In this document: piece after piece, positions 27,427-36,226 of the stretch | Layout: each line of letters starts with the position of its first letter | How positions within the stretch are numbered: the first letter of the stretch is position 1 | From: Mesorhizobium sp. C432A | GTDB taxonomy: Bacteria > Pseudomonadota > Alphaproteobacteria > Rhizobiales > Rhizobiaceae | Direction: 5' to 3' | NCBI RefSeq assembly: GCF_030323145.1 | Contig: NZ_CP100470.1 | Coordinates: 992,001 to 1,056,000, forward strand | Length of the DNA: 64,000 nt | The notes under the pieces: generated by a model | What the model saw: only the letters and a program-made list of their open reading frames with translations | What the model was told of the DNA's origin: nothing | Database searches by the model: none | Made by a program: the position numbers and the translations under genes

Positions 27427-28959
27427 TCAGGCCGGGCGGCGCAGGCCGCTGCGGGCCTGGTCGAGGCGGACCGGCTGGTCGGGGATGGTGACGGCGAAGG
27501 TGGTGCGTCCGCCGATCGATTCGACCAGCTCCACCGTGCCGCCATGGGCGCGGATCAGTTCGTGCGCGATGGCCAGGCCAAGGCCGGTGCCGCCGCTGCG
27601 GGCCGAGCCGCGAAACGCCGCGAACAGATTTTCTCGAGCCTTCGCCGGCAGGCCGGGACCGGTGTCGGTGACAATGATGCGGCTTACGCTGCCTATGCGC
27701 TCGGCCGATACGGCGAGCCGGCGCACCAGCGCGCTCTCGGCGTCGGCCGCCATCGCCTGGACCGCGTTGCGACAGAGATTGGTGAGCACGCGAAACAGCT
27801 GGTCGGAATCGGCATCGACCTCGAAAGCGAGCTCGACGGCATTGACGAACTCGATGCCGTCCTCGATGTCGAGCAGGCCGTGGACGTCGTCGACCAGCTG
27901 GCGCAGCCGCAAGCGGCGGCGTGAGGGCGCCGGCTCCTGCGTGCGACCATAGTGGAGCACGCCTTCGGAATAGGAAACGGCTCGGTCGAGCGCGCGCAAC
28001 AGCTTTGGCGCGAAGGCCTGCACCGTCGGGTCCTTGACCAGGCGCAAGCGGTCCGACATCAGCTGCGCCGAGGCCAGGATGTTGCGCATGTCGTGGTTGA
28101 TCTTGGAGACGGCGAGGCCAAGGTCGGCAAGGTGCTTCTGCTCCGACAGCATCTTTTGCAGCCGTTCCTGCATCTGCGACAGTTCGCGCTCGGCAACGCC
28201 GATCTCGTCGGCACGGGCGGCCGGGTGGATGATGCGCCCTGGATCGTCGGGCGCCTCGGAAAAGGACAGCATCGAGCGCGTCATGGTGCGGATCGGGCCG
28301 ATCATGATCAGGTCGATCGCGGCATAGACCAGCATTGCGGTGAACAGCGAGATCAGCAGCGAGACGAAGGCGACGTTGCGCGAATAGCGCAGCATGGCGT
28401 TGCGCAGGGAATAGTCGGGCATGATCAGCTCGAATTCCTTGTCGCTGTCGCCGACCGGGCCGAACACCCGCAGCATGCGCTTGCCGCCGAAGAACAGCGT
28501 ATCCAGCGCCCCGGTCATGCCCTTGATCATGCCGACATTGGCGATATCGATATGCTCGTCGACCTGCGGCGGCATCTCGGCCACCACCAGCAGGCGCGAC
28601 ACGCCGCCGTCGCGCACCGCGATCGCCTTGGCGCCGATTGCCATCAGCACGTCGTTCTGGGCGGCGCGGGAGAGCGAATTGGGCTCGCCCTGCACCAGCA
28701 CGATCGACACCGCGGCAGCGGTGCTTAGCCTCTCCTTCAGCCAGGCCAGGCGGTAGCTGGCGATCCAGGGCAGGAAAATGAGGACTTCGGCCAGGAGCAC
28801 GAAGACAATGGTGAGCAAGAGCAGCTTGGTCGACAGGCCGCGCGCCAAGGGCACTGAACGATTGGGCACCGAACGGCTCGCAACCGGGCGAACGGTCGCC
28901 GGGCTGGCATCGGCTGTCGACGGGCCGCTCCCTTCATCCGCTGATGCAACTTCGCTCAT
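27427..28959 (-). CDS. membrane sensor histidine kinase, orphan
   Basis: This 510-residue protein has a proline/serine-rich cytosolic start and membrane segments near 44-66 and 196-220. A periplasmic domain lies between them, then a HAMP-like linker. The phosphoacceptor helix has His289 in KINHDMRNILASAQL. The ATPase domain has an N-box NLCRNAVQAM (394-403), DTGPGL (432-437) and GGTGLGLAI (456-464). No response regulator gene is adjacent, so its partner must lie elsewhere. Confidence 0.94.
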   Translation of the reverse strand: MSEVASADEGSGPSTADASPATVRPVASRSVPNRSVPLARGLSTKLLLLTIVFVLLAEVLIFLPWIASYRLAWLKERLSTAAAVSIVLVQGEPNSLSRAAQNDVLMAIGAKAIAVRDGGVSRLLVVAEMPPQVDEHIDIANVGMIKGMTGALDTLFFGGKRMLRVFGPVGDSDKEFELIMPDYSLRNAMLRYSRNVAFVSLLISLFTAMLVYAAIDLIMIGPIRTMTRSMLSFSEAPDDPGRIIHPAARADEIGVAERELSQMQERLQKMLSEQKHLADLGLAVSKINHDMRNILASAQLMSDRLRLVKDPTVQAFAPKLLRALDRAVSYSEGVLHYGRTQEPAPSRRRLRLRQLVDDVHGLLDIEDGIEFVNAVELAFEVDADSDQLFRVLTNLCRNAVQAMAADAESALVRRLAVSAERIGSVSRIIVTDTGPGLPAKARENLFAAFRGSARSGGTGLGLAIAHELIRAHGGTVELVESIGGRTTFAVTIPDQPVRLDQARSGLRRPA

Positions 28960-29076
28960 TAAGGCCTGTCTTCACAAACGCTTGATCGGTTGAGATTAGG
29001 CGATTGCGGCTTTTTTGCCAATTTCATCCTTCGTTGGACAATGGTACCAGCAATAAAGATCGCCTCGAATTGGGTT

Positions 29077-29130
29077 TTCGCGCTGCGACGAACTGGCGTT
29101 CGCGCTGCGACGAACTCATAGTTCGCGCTG
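29077..29130. repeat. 22-bp-period direct repeats upstream of rpmH promoter
   Basis: TTCGCGCTGCGACGAACT occurs at 29077-29094 and 29099-29116. A third partial copy, TTCGCGCTG, lies at 29122-29130. The array ends three bases before the -35 box of the rpmH promoter, the position of an activator site or UP-like region. Confidence 0.85.
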
Positions 29131-29132
29131 GA

Positions 29133-29161
29133 TTGACTCCCAAAACCCTTCTTTCTATAAG
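29133..29161 (+). promoter_or_regulatory. strong sigma-70 promoter of rpmH-rnpA
   Basis: TTGACT at 29133-29138, a 17-bp spacer, and TATAAG at 29156-29161. It is the best consensus promoter seen in the window and gives a leader of roughly 115 nt before rpmH. The 322-bp gap between the kinase and rpmH holds this promoter and the direct repeats. I see no gene in it. Confidence 0.8.
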
Positions 29162-29281
29162 CCGCTCACGCTCGGGCCATTCGTCCCGGCGCGGTTTCGA
29201 TCGCGCCAATGCCGGCCCGGCAAAGCTCCTGTTACACAGTGACAGAATCAAGAAGGGCCGCACCCCGCGGTATTAAAACAA

Positions 29282-29416
29282 ATGAAGCGTACCTACCAAC
29301 CGTCCAAACTCGTCCGCAAACGCCGGCACGGTTTCCGTGCTCGCATGGCCACCAAGGGTGGTCGCGGCGTCGTCGCAGCTCGCCGCAACCGCGGCCGCAA
29401 GCGGCTCAGCGCCTGA
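29282..29416 (+). CDS. rpmH: 50S ribosomal protein L34
   Basis: This 44-residue highly basic protein begins [20 protein letters not shown] and ends in NRGRKRLSA, the universal L34 sequence. It belongs to the large ribosomal subunit. rnpA begins 16 bp after its stop, the conserved rpmH-rnpA-yidC arrangement. Confidence 0.98.
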   Translation: MKRTYQPSKLVRKRRHGFRARMATKGGRGVVAARRNRGRKRLSA

Positions 29417-29432
29417 ACGGAAGACGAGATCG

Positions 29433-29786
29433 TTGCCCGCAACCGGCAAGCCAGTGGGACCAAACCCCAAGCGGCTTCTGAAACGTGCGGAATTCCTGGC
29501 CGTCCGCCGCGGTGAAAAGCGGCGCGGGCGGCTTTTTCTCGTTGAAGTTCTCGATCGCAATGACGGCCTGCCGCCGCGCGTCGGCTTCACCGTCACCAAG
29601 AAGGTCGGCAATGCGGTTGTCCGCAACCGCGTCAGGCGGCGGCTGAAAGAAGCCGTGCGCACCCATGCCGCAAGTGACATGGCGCCCGGCAATGACTATG
29701 TCATCGTCGGGCGTGAAGACGTGCTCACCATTCCGTTCGGCCAGTTGAAGGCCGAACTCTCCCGCCGTCTCAGCGGAACACGATAG
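29433..29786 (+). CDS. rnpA: ribonuclease P protein component
   Basis: The 117-residue protein contains [40 protein letters not shown] and the RNR motif [13 protein letters not shown]. It assists the RNase P RNA in 5' maturation of tRNAs. The start is uncertain: TTG at 29433 has GGAAG upstream and fits the family length, while GTG 29454 is possible and an ATG at 29337 inside rpmH is too early. It lies between rpmH and yidC. Confidence 0.94.
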   Translation: MPATGKPVGPNPKRLLKRAEFLAVRRGEKRRGRLFLVEVLDRNDGLPPRVGFTVTKKVGNAVVRNRVRRRLKEAVRTHAASDMAPGNDYVIVGREDVLTIPFGQLKAELSRRLSGTR

Positions 29787-29800
29787 GCCAAGGGCTTTCG

Positions 29801-31615
29801 ATGGAAAACAACCGGAACTTCTACATCACCATCGTCTTGTCGGTGCTGATCCTCGGGCTGTGGCAATATTTCTATGTGCTGCCGCGCAGCGAACAGCAGC
29901 GCGAGGCGGCCCGCATCGAAGAGCAGCGGGCGGCGGAGCAGAAGAAGGCGGCCGAGGCCGCCAACCCCGGCGGCACGCCGGCGCCCGCAGCGCCCGGCGC
30001 CATTCCAAACGCGCCCGGCACCTATGTCACGACGCCGGAAGGCCGCGCGCAGGAAGTGGCCAAGACGGCCCGCGTCAACATCGACACGCCGAGCCTGTCG
30101 GGCTCGATCAACCTCACCGGCGCCCGCCTCGACGACCTAAAGCTCAAGCACTACACCGAGACGGTCGACAAGACATCGCCGCAGATCCAGCTGCTCAATC
30201 CGCAGGCGCTGCCCACCGGCTATTATGCCGAGATCGGCTTTGTCGGCAGCGACACGACCGGCACGGTGCCGGGCCCGGAAACGGTCTGGAGCGTCGACGG
30301 CAATGCGACGCTGACGCCGGCGACGCCAGTGACGCTGACCTTCACCAACGACAAGGGCCTGACCTTCAAGCGCACGATCTCCGTCGACGGCGACTACATG
30401 TTCACCGTTTCCGATGCGGTGCAGAATTCAGGCTCGGCCCCCGTCACGCTGTCCAATTACGGCCGCGTCATCCGTTTCGACAAGCCAGCCATTGCCAGCT
30501 CCTATGTGCTGCATGAAGGCCTGATCGGCGTCACCGGCACGGAAGGCCTGCAGGAGCACAAATACGCCGACATCGAGAAGAACAAGCTGTATACGCCGAG
30601 CAAATCGACCGATGGCTGGCTTGGCATCACCGACAAATACTGGGCGGTCACCCTGGTGCCGACCGAGAAGCAGCCGTTCCAGCCGCACTATGCCTATTAC
30701 GACAATGGTCGCCCGCGCTACCAGTCGGACTTCCTCACCGACCCGATCACCATTGCCGCCGGGCAGTCGGCGACGGTCGAGACCGAGATCTTCGCCGGCG
30801 CCAAGGAAGTCAACAAGATCAACGCCTACGCCCAGGACCGGCAGATCAGGCTGTTCGACCGGCTGATCGATTGGGGGTGGTTCATCTGGATCACCAAGCC
30901 GATGTTCTACCTGATCGACACGCTGTACAAATTCTTCGGCAATTTCGGTCTGGCCATCCTTGCCACCACCGTCGTCGTCAAAACCCTCTTCTTCCCGCTC
31001 GCCAACAAATCCTATGCGTCGATGGCGAACATGAAGAAGGTGCAGCCCAAGATGCTCGAGATCCGCGAGAAATACGCGGACGACAAGATGAAGCAGCAAC
31101 AGGCGATGATGGAGCTGTACAAGACCGAGAAGATCAATCCGCTCGCCGGCTGCTGGCCGGTGGCGCTGCAGATCCCGGTGTTCTTCTCGCTCTACAAGGT
31201 GCTCTACATCACCATCGAGATGCGGCACGCGCCGTTCTTCGGCTGGATCCAGGATTTGGCCGCGCCCGATCCGACCTCGGTCTTCAACCTGTTCGGCCTG
31301 CTGCCCTTCGCGCCACCGGCATTCCTGCCGCATATGGGCGCCTGGGCGGTGGTCATGGGCATCACCATGTTCCTGCAGATGCGCATGAACCCGACGCCGC
31401 CGGATCCGACGCAGGCGCAGATCTTCACCTGGATGCCGGTGATCTTCACCTTCATGATGGGCAGCTTCCCGGCCGGCCTCGTCATCTACTGGGCCTGGAA
31501 CAACACGCTGTCGATCCTGCAGCAGGGCGTGATCATGAAGCGCCAGGGCGCCAAGATCGAATTGTGGGACAATCTGACGGCATTGTTCCGAAAGAAACCC
31601 TCGCCGGCTGAATAA
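29801..31615 (+). CDS. yidC: membrane protein insertase
   Basis: The 604-residue protein has an N-terminal membrane anchor (residues 6-26, FYITIVLSVLILGLWQYFY) and an alanine/proline linker. A large periplasmic beta domain follows. The five-helix insertase core begins near residue 355 (FLIDTLYKFF-type region around YLIDTLYKFFGNFGLAILAT). It inserts and folds inner membrane proteins, alone or with SecYEG. The gene follows rnpA by 14 bp, and the next conserved neighbour, engB, is displaced by about 1.9 kb. Confidence 0.97.
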   Translation: MENNRNFYITIVLSVLILGLWQYFYVLPRSEQQREAARIEEQRAAEQKKAAEAANPGGTPAPAAPGAIPNAPGTYVTTPEGRAQEVAKTARVNIDTPSLSGSINLTGARLDDLKLKHYTETVDKTSPQIQLLNPQALPTGYYAEIGFVGSDTTGTVPGPETVWSVDGNATLTPATPVTLTFTNDKGLTFKRTISVDGDYMFTVSDAVQNSGSAPVTLSNYGRVIRFDKPAIASSYVLHEGLIGVTGTEGLQEHKYADIEKNKLYTPSKSTDGWLGITDKYWAVTLVPTEKQPFQPHYAYYDNGRPRYQSDFLTDPITIAAGQSATVETEIFAGAKEVNKINAYAQDRQIRLFDRLIDWGWFIWITKPMFYLIDTLYKFFGNFGLAILATTVVVKTLFFPLANKSYASMANMKKVQPKMLEIREKYADDKMKQQQAMMELYKTEKINPLAGCWPVALQIPVFFSLYKVLYITIEMRHAPFFGWIQDLAAPDPTSVFNLFGLLPFAPPAFLPHMGAWAVVMGITMFLQMRMNPTPPDPTQAQIFTWMPVIFTFMMGSFPAGLVIYWAWNNTLSILQQGVIMKRQGAKIELWDNLTALFRKKPSPAE

Positions 31616-31951
31616 AAGGCGTGGCAATCAAAGCCCCGGCTCGTCCGGTGTTTTTGTGGACGAGGCGCGCATCACGTTCCCGTGAGGCGCGAAACTTGCG
31701 GCGTGCAACCGGCGTGGCTGCTGCTTGTACCGCCAAGGCCGATCAACACCGATCAGCCCTAATCCGAAGACCATTGTTTTGGATCCGTGACCCCGTCATG
31801 TCCACCGCGGGGATGCGGCGCGTGGAATGGGCATTCGCCTTTAAGTATTTGTTATCATTATCATTTTTTACTCACCGAAACTTTCCCGCAATTGCCGCGT
31901 AACTCTTCCCGACAATCGAATCAACAATTGTCGCACCAGAAGGGTTCTCCA
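31616..31951. other. intergenic stretch between yidC and fasciclin gene
   Basis: This gap of 336 bp has no convincing gene; the one open frame (31621-31902) has no recognisable domain and no ribosome-binding site. The right part is AT-rich and holds an ECF-type promoter at 31877-31903. Confidence 0.6.
31877..31903 (+). promoter_or_regulatory. ECF-type promoter of fasciclin gene 1
   Basis: GAAACT at 31877-31882, a 15-bp spacer, and CGTAAC at 31898-31903. The same two boxes with the same spacing precede the second fasciclin gene at 40959-40985. The -10 box ends 48 bp before the ATG. Confidence 0.65.
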
Positions 31952-32518
31952 ATGGCAAAGTCCATCCTCAAGGCATTATGCTTTTCCGCCGGCCTGGCTC
32001 TATCGGGCCTCGCAGCTACGACGGCCTATACGCTCGCCAATCCCGCCGTTGGCGGCGCTGCGATGCTGACCTCCAAGAACATCGTCGAGAACGCCCTCAA
32101 CTCGCCGATCCACAAGACGCTGGTTGCCGCCGTCAAGGCCGCCGGCCTGGTCGACACGCTGGAAAGCGCGGGACCCTTCACGGTGTTTGCGCCGACCGAT
32201 TCCGCCTTCAAGAAACTGCCGGCCGGCACCGTCGCCACGCTGGTGAAGCCCGAAAACAAGGACAAGCTGACCAAGATCCTGACCGCCCATGTCGTGGCCG
32301 GCAAGATCTCGGCCAAGGAGATGATGACCAAGGCCAAGGCGATGGGCGGCAAGTATGAGATGAAGACCGTTAGCGGCGACACGCTGATCGCCGAGGTCAA
32401 GGGCGGCTCGCTCTACATCGTCGACGAGTCCGGCGGCGCCGCCAAGGTGACGGTCGCCGACGTCAACCAGTCGAACGGCGTCATCCACGTCGTCAACAAG
32501 GTGCTGTTGCCGAAGTAA
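31952..32518 (+). CDS. secreted fasciclin-domain protein 1
   Basis: This 188-residue protein has a signal peptide MAKSILKALCFSAGLALSGL with cleavage near residue 26-30. One FAS1 domain follows, with both conserved boxes: [17 protein letters not shown] and SNGVIHVVNKVLLP. FAS1 domains mediate adhesion and cell-surface interactions. It is about the same size as the second fasciclin protein at 40351-40908 and shares long identical stretches with it ([10 protein letters not shown]). It stands alone and is followed by a terminator. Confidence 0.94.
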   Translation: MAKSILKALCFSAGLALSGLAATTAYTLANPAVGGAAMLTSKNIVENALNSPIHKTLVAAVKAAGLVDTLESAGPFTVFAPTDSAFKKLPAGTVATLVKPENKDKLTKILTAHVVAGKISAKEMMTKAKAMGGKYEMKTVSGDTLIAEVKGGSLYIVDESGGAAKVTVADVNQSNGVIHVVNKVLLPK

Positions 32519-32623
32519 CGGTTTTAGGGAACGGCGGATGACGGCGGGCTGCGACTGGCTTTCTCGGTCTGCCTTCCCCACCTCACGGCGAGGTGCCATT
32601 CTTTTGAAGCCGCCTTCGCCACC

Positions 32624-32661
32624 ACGGGGTCCTGCTTGTCCTTCGCAGGGCCCCGTTTTTC
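32624..32661 (+). terminator. rho-independent terminator after fasciclin gene 1
   Basis: ACGGGG-CCTGC (32624-32635) pairs with GCAGG-CCCCGT (32645-32656), with a T/G mismatch in each arm, followed by TTTT. It lies 105 bp after the stop. The rest of the 317-bp gap up to 32835 shows nothing else recognisable. Confidence 0.8.
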
Positions 32662-32835
32662 GTTTCAGGGCGCCTTAGCCGACGGCGCTGCGGTCGACCT
32701 GATCGCGATCTGCCGCGGCACCAAGTGAACATCGAAGCCCAGCAGGGCTCGCTCATCGGGCGATTGGTGCTATAGGGCGGATCACGCCATCTAGAATGGC
32801 GGCTTTAATTTGCGCCACTCTCGACGGATCTCGCC

Positions 32836-33474
32836 ATGGACGGACCCAACCCAGACATCAAACACCCCATCCCGATGCACACCCGCGTCGGCTTCCTCAA
32901 GCCCCTGGTCACCGCGCCGAATATCGAGATCGGCGAGTTCACCTACTATGACGATCCTGACGGACCGGACAAATTCGCCGAGCGATGCGTGCTGCATCAT
33001 TATCCCTTCATCGGCGACAAGCTGATCATCGGCAAGTTCTGCGCCATCGCGGAGGGCGCGCGCTTCATCATGAACGGCGCCAACCATGCCATGTCCGGCT
33101 TTTCCACCTATCCGTTCAACATTTTCGGTCATGGCTGGGAGCAAGGCTTCGACCCGAAGACGTGGTCGCAGGAAGTGCGCGGCGACACGGTGGTCGGCAA
33201 TGATGTATGGATCGGCATGGATGCGGTGATCATGCCCGGCGTGTCGGTCGGCAATGGCGCCATCGTGGCGGCGAAATCGGTGGTGACGCATGACGTGCCG
33301 GCCTATGCGATCGTCGCCGGCAATGCGGCAAAGGTGGTGAAGATGCGTTTCGACGACAGGACGGTGCGGCGGTTGCTGGCTGTGGCGTGGTGGAATTGGC
33401 CGGTGGACAAGATCGGCCGCAACCTCAACGCCATCCGGGGCGCCGATATTTCGAGGCTGGAGGCAGCAATTTGA
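32836..33474 (+). CDS. CatB/Vat-type hexapeptide O-acetyltransferase
   Basis: This 212-residue left-handed beta-helix acetyltransferase has the sections [42 protein letters not shown] (active-site histidine in the NH of GANHAMSG), and [20 protein letters not shown]. This is the xenobiotic acetyltransferase family, which includes chloramphenicol CatB and streptogramin Vat enzymes. The real acceptor is unknown. Its stop overlaps the TTG start of engB by four bases, so the two are coupled. Confidence 0.93.
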   Translation: MDGPNPDIKHPIPMHTRVGFLKPLVTAPNIEIGEFTYYDDPDGPDKFAERCVLHHYPFIGDKLIIGKFCAIAEGARFIMNGANHAMSGFSTYPFNIFGHGWEQGFDPKTWSQEVRGDTVVGNDVWIGMDAVIMPGVSVGNGAIVAAKSVVTHDVPAYAIVAGNAAKVVKMRFDDRTVRRLLAVAWWNWPVDKIGRNLNAIRGADISRLEAAI

Positions 33475-34130
33475 ACGCGCTGGGCAACACCGTCATCGGC
33501 ACCGACCTGTTCACCAAGGGGTGGATCTTCATCCGCGGCGTGCCGGCGATGAAGTTCCTGCCGCCGGAGGGGCCGCCTGAGATCGCCTTTGCCGGCCGCT
33601 CCAATGTCGGCAAGTCGTCGCTGATCAATGCGCTCGTCGGCCATAACGGGCTGGCGCGCACCTCCAACACGCCGGGGCGCACGCAGGAGCTCAACTATTT
33701 CGTGCCGGGCGGGTTTTCCGGCGAAGGCGCCGACCTGCCGCCAATGGCGCTGGTCGACATGCCGGGCTACGGCTATGCCAGCGCGCCGAAGGAAAAGGTG
33801 GACGACTGGACCAAGCTGGTCTTCGATTATCTCAAGGGCCGCGTGACGCTGAAGCGGGTCTATGTACTGATCGATTCCCGGCATGGCATCAAAGCCAAGG
33901 ACGACGAGGTGCTGTCGCTGCTCGACAAGGCGGCGGTGTCCTACCAGATCGTGCTGACCAAGACCGACAAGATCAAGGCCGCCGGCGTGCCGCGGCTGAT
34001 CGAAGAGACATTACTGAAGATCAAGAAGCGACCGGCGGCGTTTCCGTTCGTGCTCGCCACGTCGTCGGAAAAGGGCGAGGGTCTGGACGAACTGCGCGCG
34101 GCGATCGTGCTGGCCGCCAATGGCGGCTGA
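33471..34130 (+). CDS. yihA: ribosome-biogenesis GTPase EngB/YihA
   Basis: The 219-residue GTPase has G1 [15 protein letters not shown]2 near [10 protein letters not shown]3 DMPGYGYA and G4 TKTDK. It acts in large-subunit assembly. I start it at TTG 33471 because GGAGG lies seven bases upstream and a longer reading (from 33387) would overlap the acetyltransferase extensively. In many rhizobia engB sits between yidC and argB; here extra genes lie on both sides of it. Confidence 0.94.
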   Translation: MNALGNTVIGTDLFTKGWIFIRGVPAMKFLPPEGPPEIAFAGRSNVGKSSLINALVGHNGLARTSNTPGRTQELNYFVPGGFSGEGADLPPMALVDMPGYGYASAPKEKVDDWTKLVFDYLKGRVTLKRVYVLIDSRHGIKAKDDEVLSLLDKAAVSYQIVLTKTDKIKAAGVPRLIEETLLKIKKRPAAFPFVLATSSEKGEGLDELRAAIVLAANGG

Positions 34131-34172
34131 GCAAACCAGCTAGGCCTTTCCCTTCGCCTCCACGGCGATCAT

Positions 34173-34877
34173 CTAGTGGCTTTCTTCCTCGGCAAGCTTT
34201 TCGGTGCCGTAGGACTTCAGGAACAGGCTGACGCCCGACCGCACGATGTGGTCGATTTCATCCTGGCTCGGCGCCGTGGTGCGGTAGGCGAAGATGCACT
34301 GGCGAAACAGGCCGGCGAGGCACAGTTCGGTGAATTGATAGGCGGCAAGATCGACATCATCGATCTTGAGCAGGCCGCGTTCGATGGCTGCATTGAGGAA
34401 CTTGACCACCTTGTCGTGGCCGCGTTTGGGGCCACGTTCGTAAAACCGCGCGCCCATGTCCGGTATCCTGTCGGAGGCGCCGATCACGGTGCGTTGCGCC
34501 TGGATGACCTTGGCCGAGGTGATCTTCATCGACAGCACCTTGCCGAATTTCACCAGCGTCTGGCGCAGATCGTCGGCGCGGTCGAGCATGTCGTACATGT
34601 TCTTGAAGATGGTGCCGCGCTCTTCCTCGATCAGCGCCTCGAACAGCTCTTCCTTGTTGGCGAAGTAGACATAGATCGTGCCCTTGGAGACGCCGGCCTC
34701 GCGGGTAATGTCGTTCATCGACGCCGCTTCGAAGCCCTTGTCGATGAACACGCGCCGCGCGCCCTCGATGATCTGGCTGCGCTTGACCGGATCCTGGCCC
34801 GCCGCCGGGCGGCCGCGACGCGCACTATCCAGCACATCGCACCGATCATTTTCGACGTCGGGTAACGTGTCGGCCAT
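34173..34877 (-). CDS. TetR-family repressor of the adjacent efflux pump
   Basis: This 234-residue protein has a TetR helix-turn-helix at about residues 30-75: SQIIEGARRVFIDKGFEAAS, then MNDITREAGVSKGTIYVYFANKEEL (two pieces). The start at 34877 has GAGG upstream; GTG 34886 is an alternative. It is divergent from an EmrA-type gene, and the gap contains two near-perfect GAACCG-N2-CGGTTC palindromes. That is the expected layout of a drug-responsive repressor that controls itself and the pump. Confidence 0.94.
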   Translation of the reverse strand: MADTLPDVENDRCDVLDSARRGRPAAGQDPVKRSQIIEGARRVFIDKGFEAASMNDITREAGVSKGTIYVYFANKEELFEALIEEERGTIFKNMYDMLDRADDLRQTLVKFGKVLSMKITSAKVIQAQRTVIGASDRIPDMGARFYERGPKRGHDKVVKFLNAAIERGLLKIDDVDLAAYQFTELCLAGLFRQCIFAYRTTAPSQDEIDHIVRSGVSLFLKSYGTEKLAEEESH

Positions 34878-34901
34878 TAAAGTCACACCTCGCGAAATAA
34901 T

Positions 34902-34919
34902 TCGAACCGAGCGGTTCGA
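34902..34919. promoter_or_regulatory. TetR operator 1 (tetR-proximal)
   Basis: TCGAACCGAGCGGTTCGA is a perfect 8+2+8 palindrome, 25 bp upstream of the tetR start. Its centre is 63 bp from that of operator 2, six helical turns. Confidence 0.82.
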
Positions 34920-34966
34920 TTGCTCTTGATATGGGCCTGCTTTAGCGCTATGTCAACGTTCGCATC

Positions 34967-34980
34967 GAACCGAACGGTTC
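34967..34980. promoter_or_regulatory. TetR operator 2 (pump-proximal)
   Basis: GAACCGAACGGTTC is a 6+2+6 palindrome matching operator 1. It lies just before a likely -10 TATAAC (34983-34988) for emrA, so bound repressor would cover the core promoter. Confidence 0.8.
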
Positions 34981-35023
34981 AGTATAACACATTTTCCTTA
35001 TGTAGCTACGGTAGCGAGATATC

Positions 35024-36205
35024 ATGTCCTCGAACACGCCAACCACCGCCGAAGTCCGCCCCTTTCCCAACGCCAAGGTCTCGCCGGTTATCGAAGCGCC
35101 GGAAGCGCCCATCAAGCCTGCCGCCGAAGTTTTGGCCGAGGTGCCGGCCAAGAAGAAGCGGTCGGCTCGCTCGTTCATGCTGCCGATCGTCGGCCTCGCT
35201 CTGCTCAGCGCCGGCGCCTGGTATGGCTATGATTACTGGACCGACGGCCGGTTCCTGATCTCGACCGACGATGCCTATGTCCAGGCCGACATGTCGTTCG
35301 TCTCGCCGAAGATTTCCGGCTATGTCGATCAAGTCAAGGTCTCGGAGAACCAGCAGGTCAAGGCCGGCGATCCGCTGCTGACGATCGACGACGGCGACTA
35401 CAGAATAGCCGTTGCCCAGGCGGAGGCGCAGATCGCCACGCTGGCCAAGACGCTCGACCGTATCGACGCGCAGACCAAGGCGGCGCACGCTTCGCTGCAA
35501 CAGGCGCAGGCGCAGAAGGTCGCCGACCAGGCGGCAGCCGACAATGCCGCTCGTGCCCAGCAGCGCGCCGCGCAACTGGTCAAGACGCATGTCGGCACGC
35601 AGGCGCAACTGGACGACGCCCAGACCGCTCTCGACCAGGCCAATGCAGCCCTTGTCGGCGCCGACGCGCAGATTGCAGCCGCACAGGCCAATATCGGCGT
35701 GTTCGAAGCGCAGCGCGCCGAATCGGCCAGCACGCTGGCTTCGCTGCGGCTGAACCGCGACAAGGCCGCGCGCGATCTGTCCTTCACCGTGCTCAAGGCG
35801 CCTTATGACGGCGTCGTCGGCAACCGCTCGGTCGAGCAGGGCGACCTCGTCAGCCCCGGCCAGAAGCTCGCCGTCGTGGTGCCGCTGGACAAGCTCTACA
35901 TCGTTGCCAACTTCAAGGAGACGCAGCTGGCCAAGCTGGTGCCCGGCGAGAAGGTGCGGGTCTCGGTCGACGCCACGGACGGCCATGATTTCGAAGGCAC
36001 GGTGTCGTCGCTGGCGCCGGCTTCGGGTGCGGTGTTCTCGCTGCTGCCGCCGGAAAATGCCACCGGCAACTTCACCAAGGTGGTGCAGCGCATCCCGGTT
36101 CGCATCGACGTTCCGGCCGATGTGCTGAAGGCAGGCAGGCTGCGCGCCGGCCTGAGCGTCGTTGTCGCCGTCGACAGCCGCACGGCTCCGGCCGCGGCGA
36201 ACTGA
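35024..36205 (+). CDS. HlyD/EmrA-family periplasmic adaptor
   Basis: The 393-residue membrane fusion protein has a cytosolic proline-rich start and one membrane segment at about 50-68. The lipoyl half-motif is STDDAYVQADMSFVSPKISG. A coiled-coil hairpin at about 125-215 is rich in A, Q and K. The beta-barrel contains VEQGDLVSPGQKLAVVVPLD. It links an inner membrane pump to an outer membrane channel. The MFS pump gene follows 21 bp later. An outer membrane partner is not encoded here. Confidence 0.95.
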   Translation: MSSNTPTTAEVRPFPNAKVSPVIEAPEAPIKPAAEVLAEVPAKKKRSARSFMLPIVGLALLSAGAWYGYDYWTDGRFLISTDDAYVQADMSFVSPKISGYVDQVKVSENQQVKAGDPLLTIDDGDYRIAVAQAEAQIATLAKTLDRIDAQTKAAHASLQQAQAQKVADQAAADNAARAQQRAAQLVKTHVGTQAQLDDAQTALDQANAALVGADAQIAAAQANIGVFEAQRAESASTLASLRLNRDKAARDLSFTVLKAPYDGVVGNRSVEQGDLVSPGQKLAVVVPLDKLYIVANFKETQLAKLVPGEKVRVSVDATDGHDFEGTVSSLAPASGAVFSLLPPENATGNFTKVVQRIPVRIDVPADVLKAGRLRAGLSVVVAVDSRTAPAAAN

Positions 36206-36226
36206 GCGAACGCCGGGAGCAATGCC

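Noticed and set aside
31621..31902. A 93-codon open frame just after yidC
   Set aside because: There is no ribosome-binding site and no recognisable domain, and it overlaps the predicted ECF promoter of the fasciclin gene.
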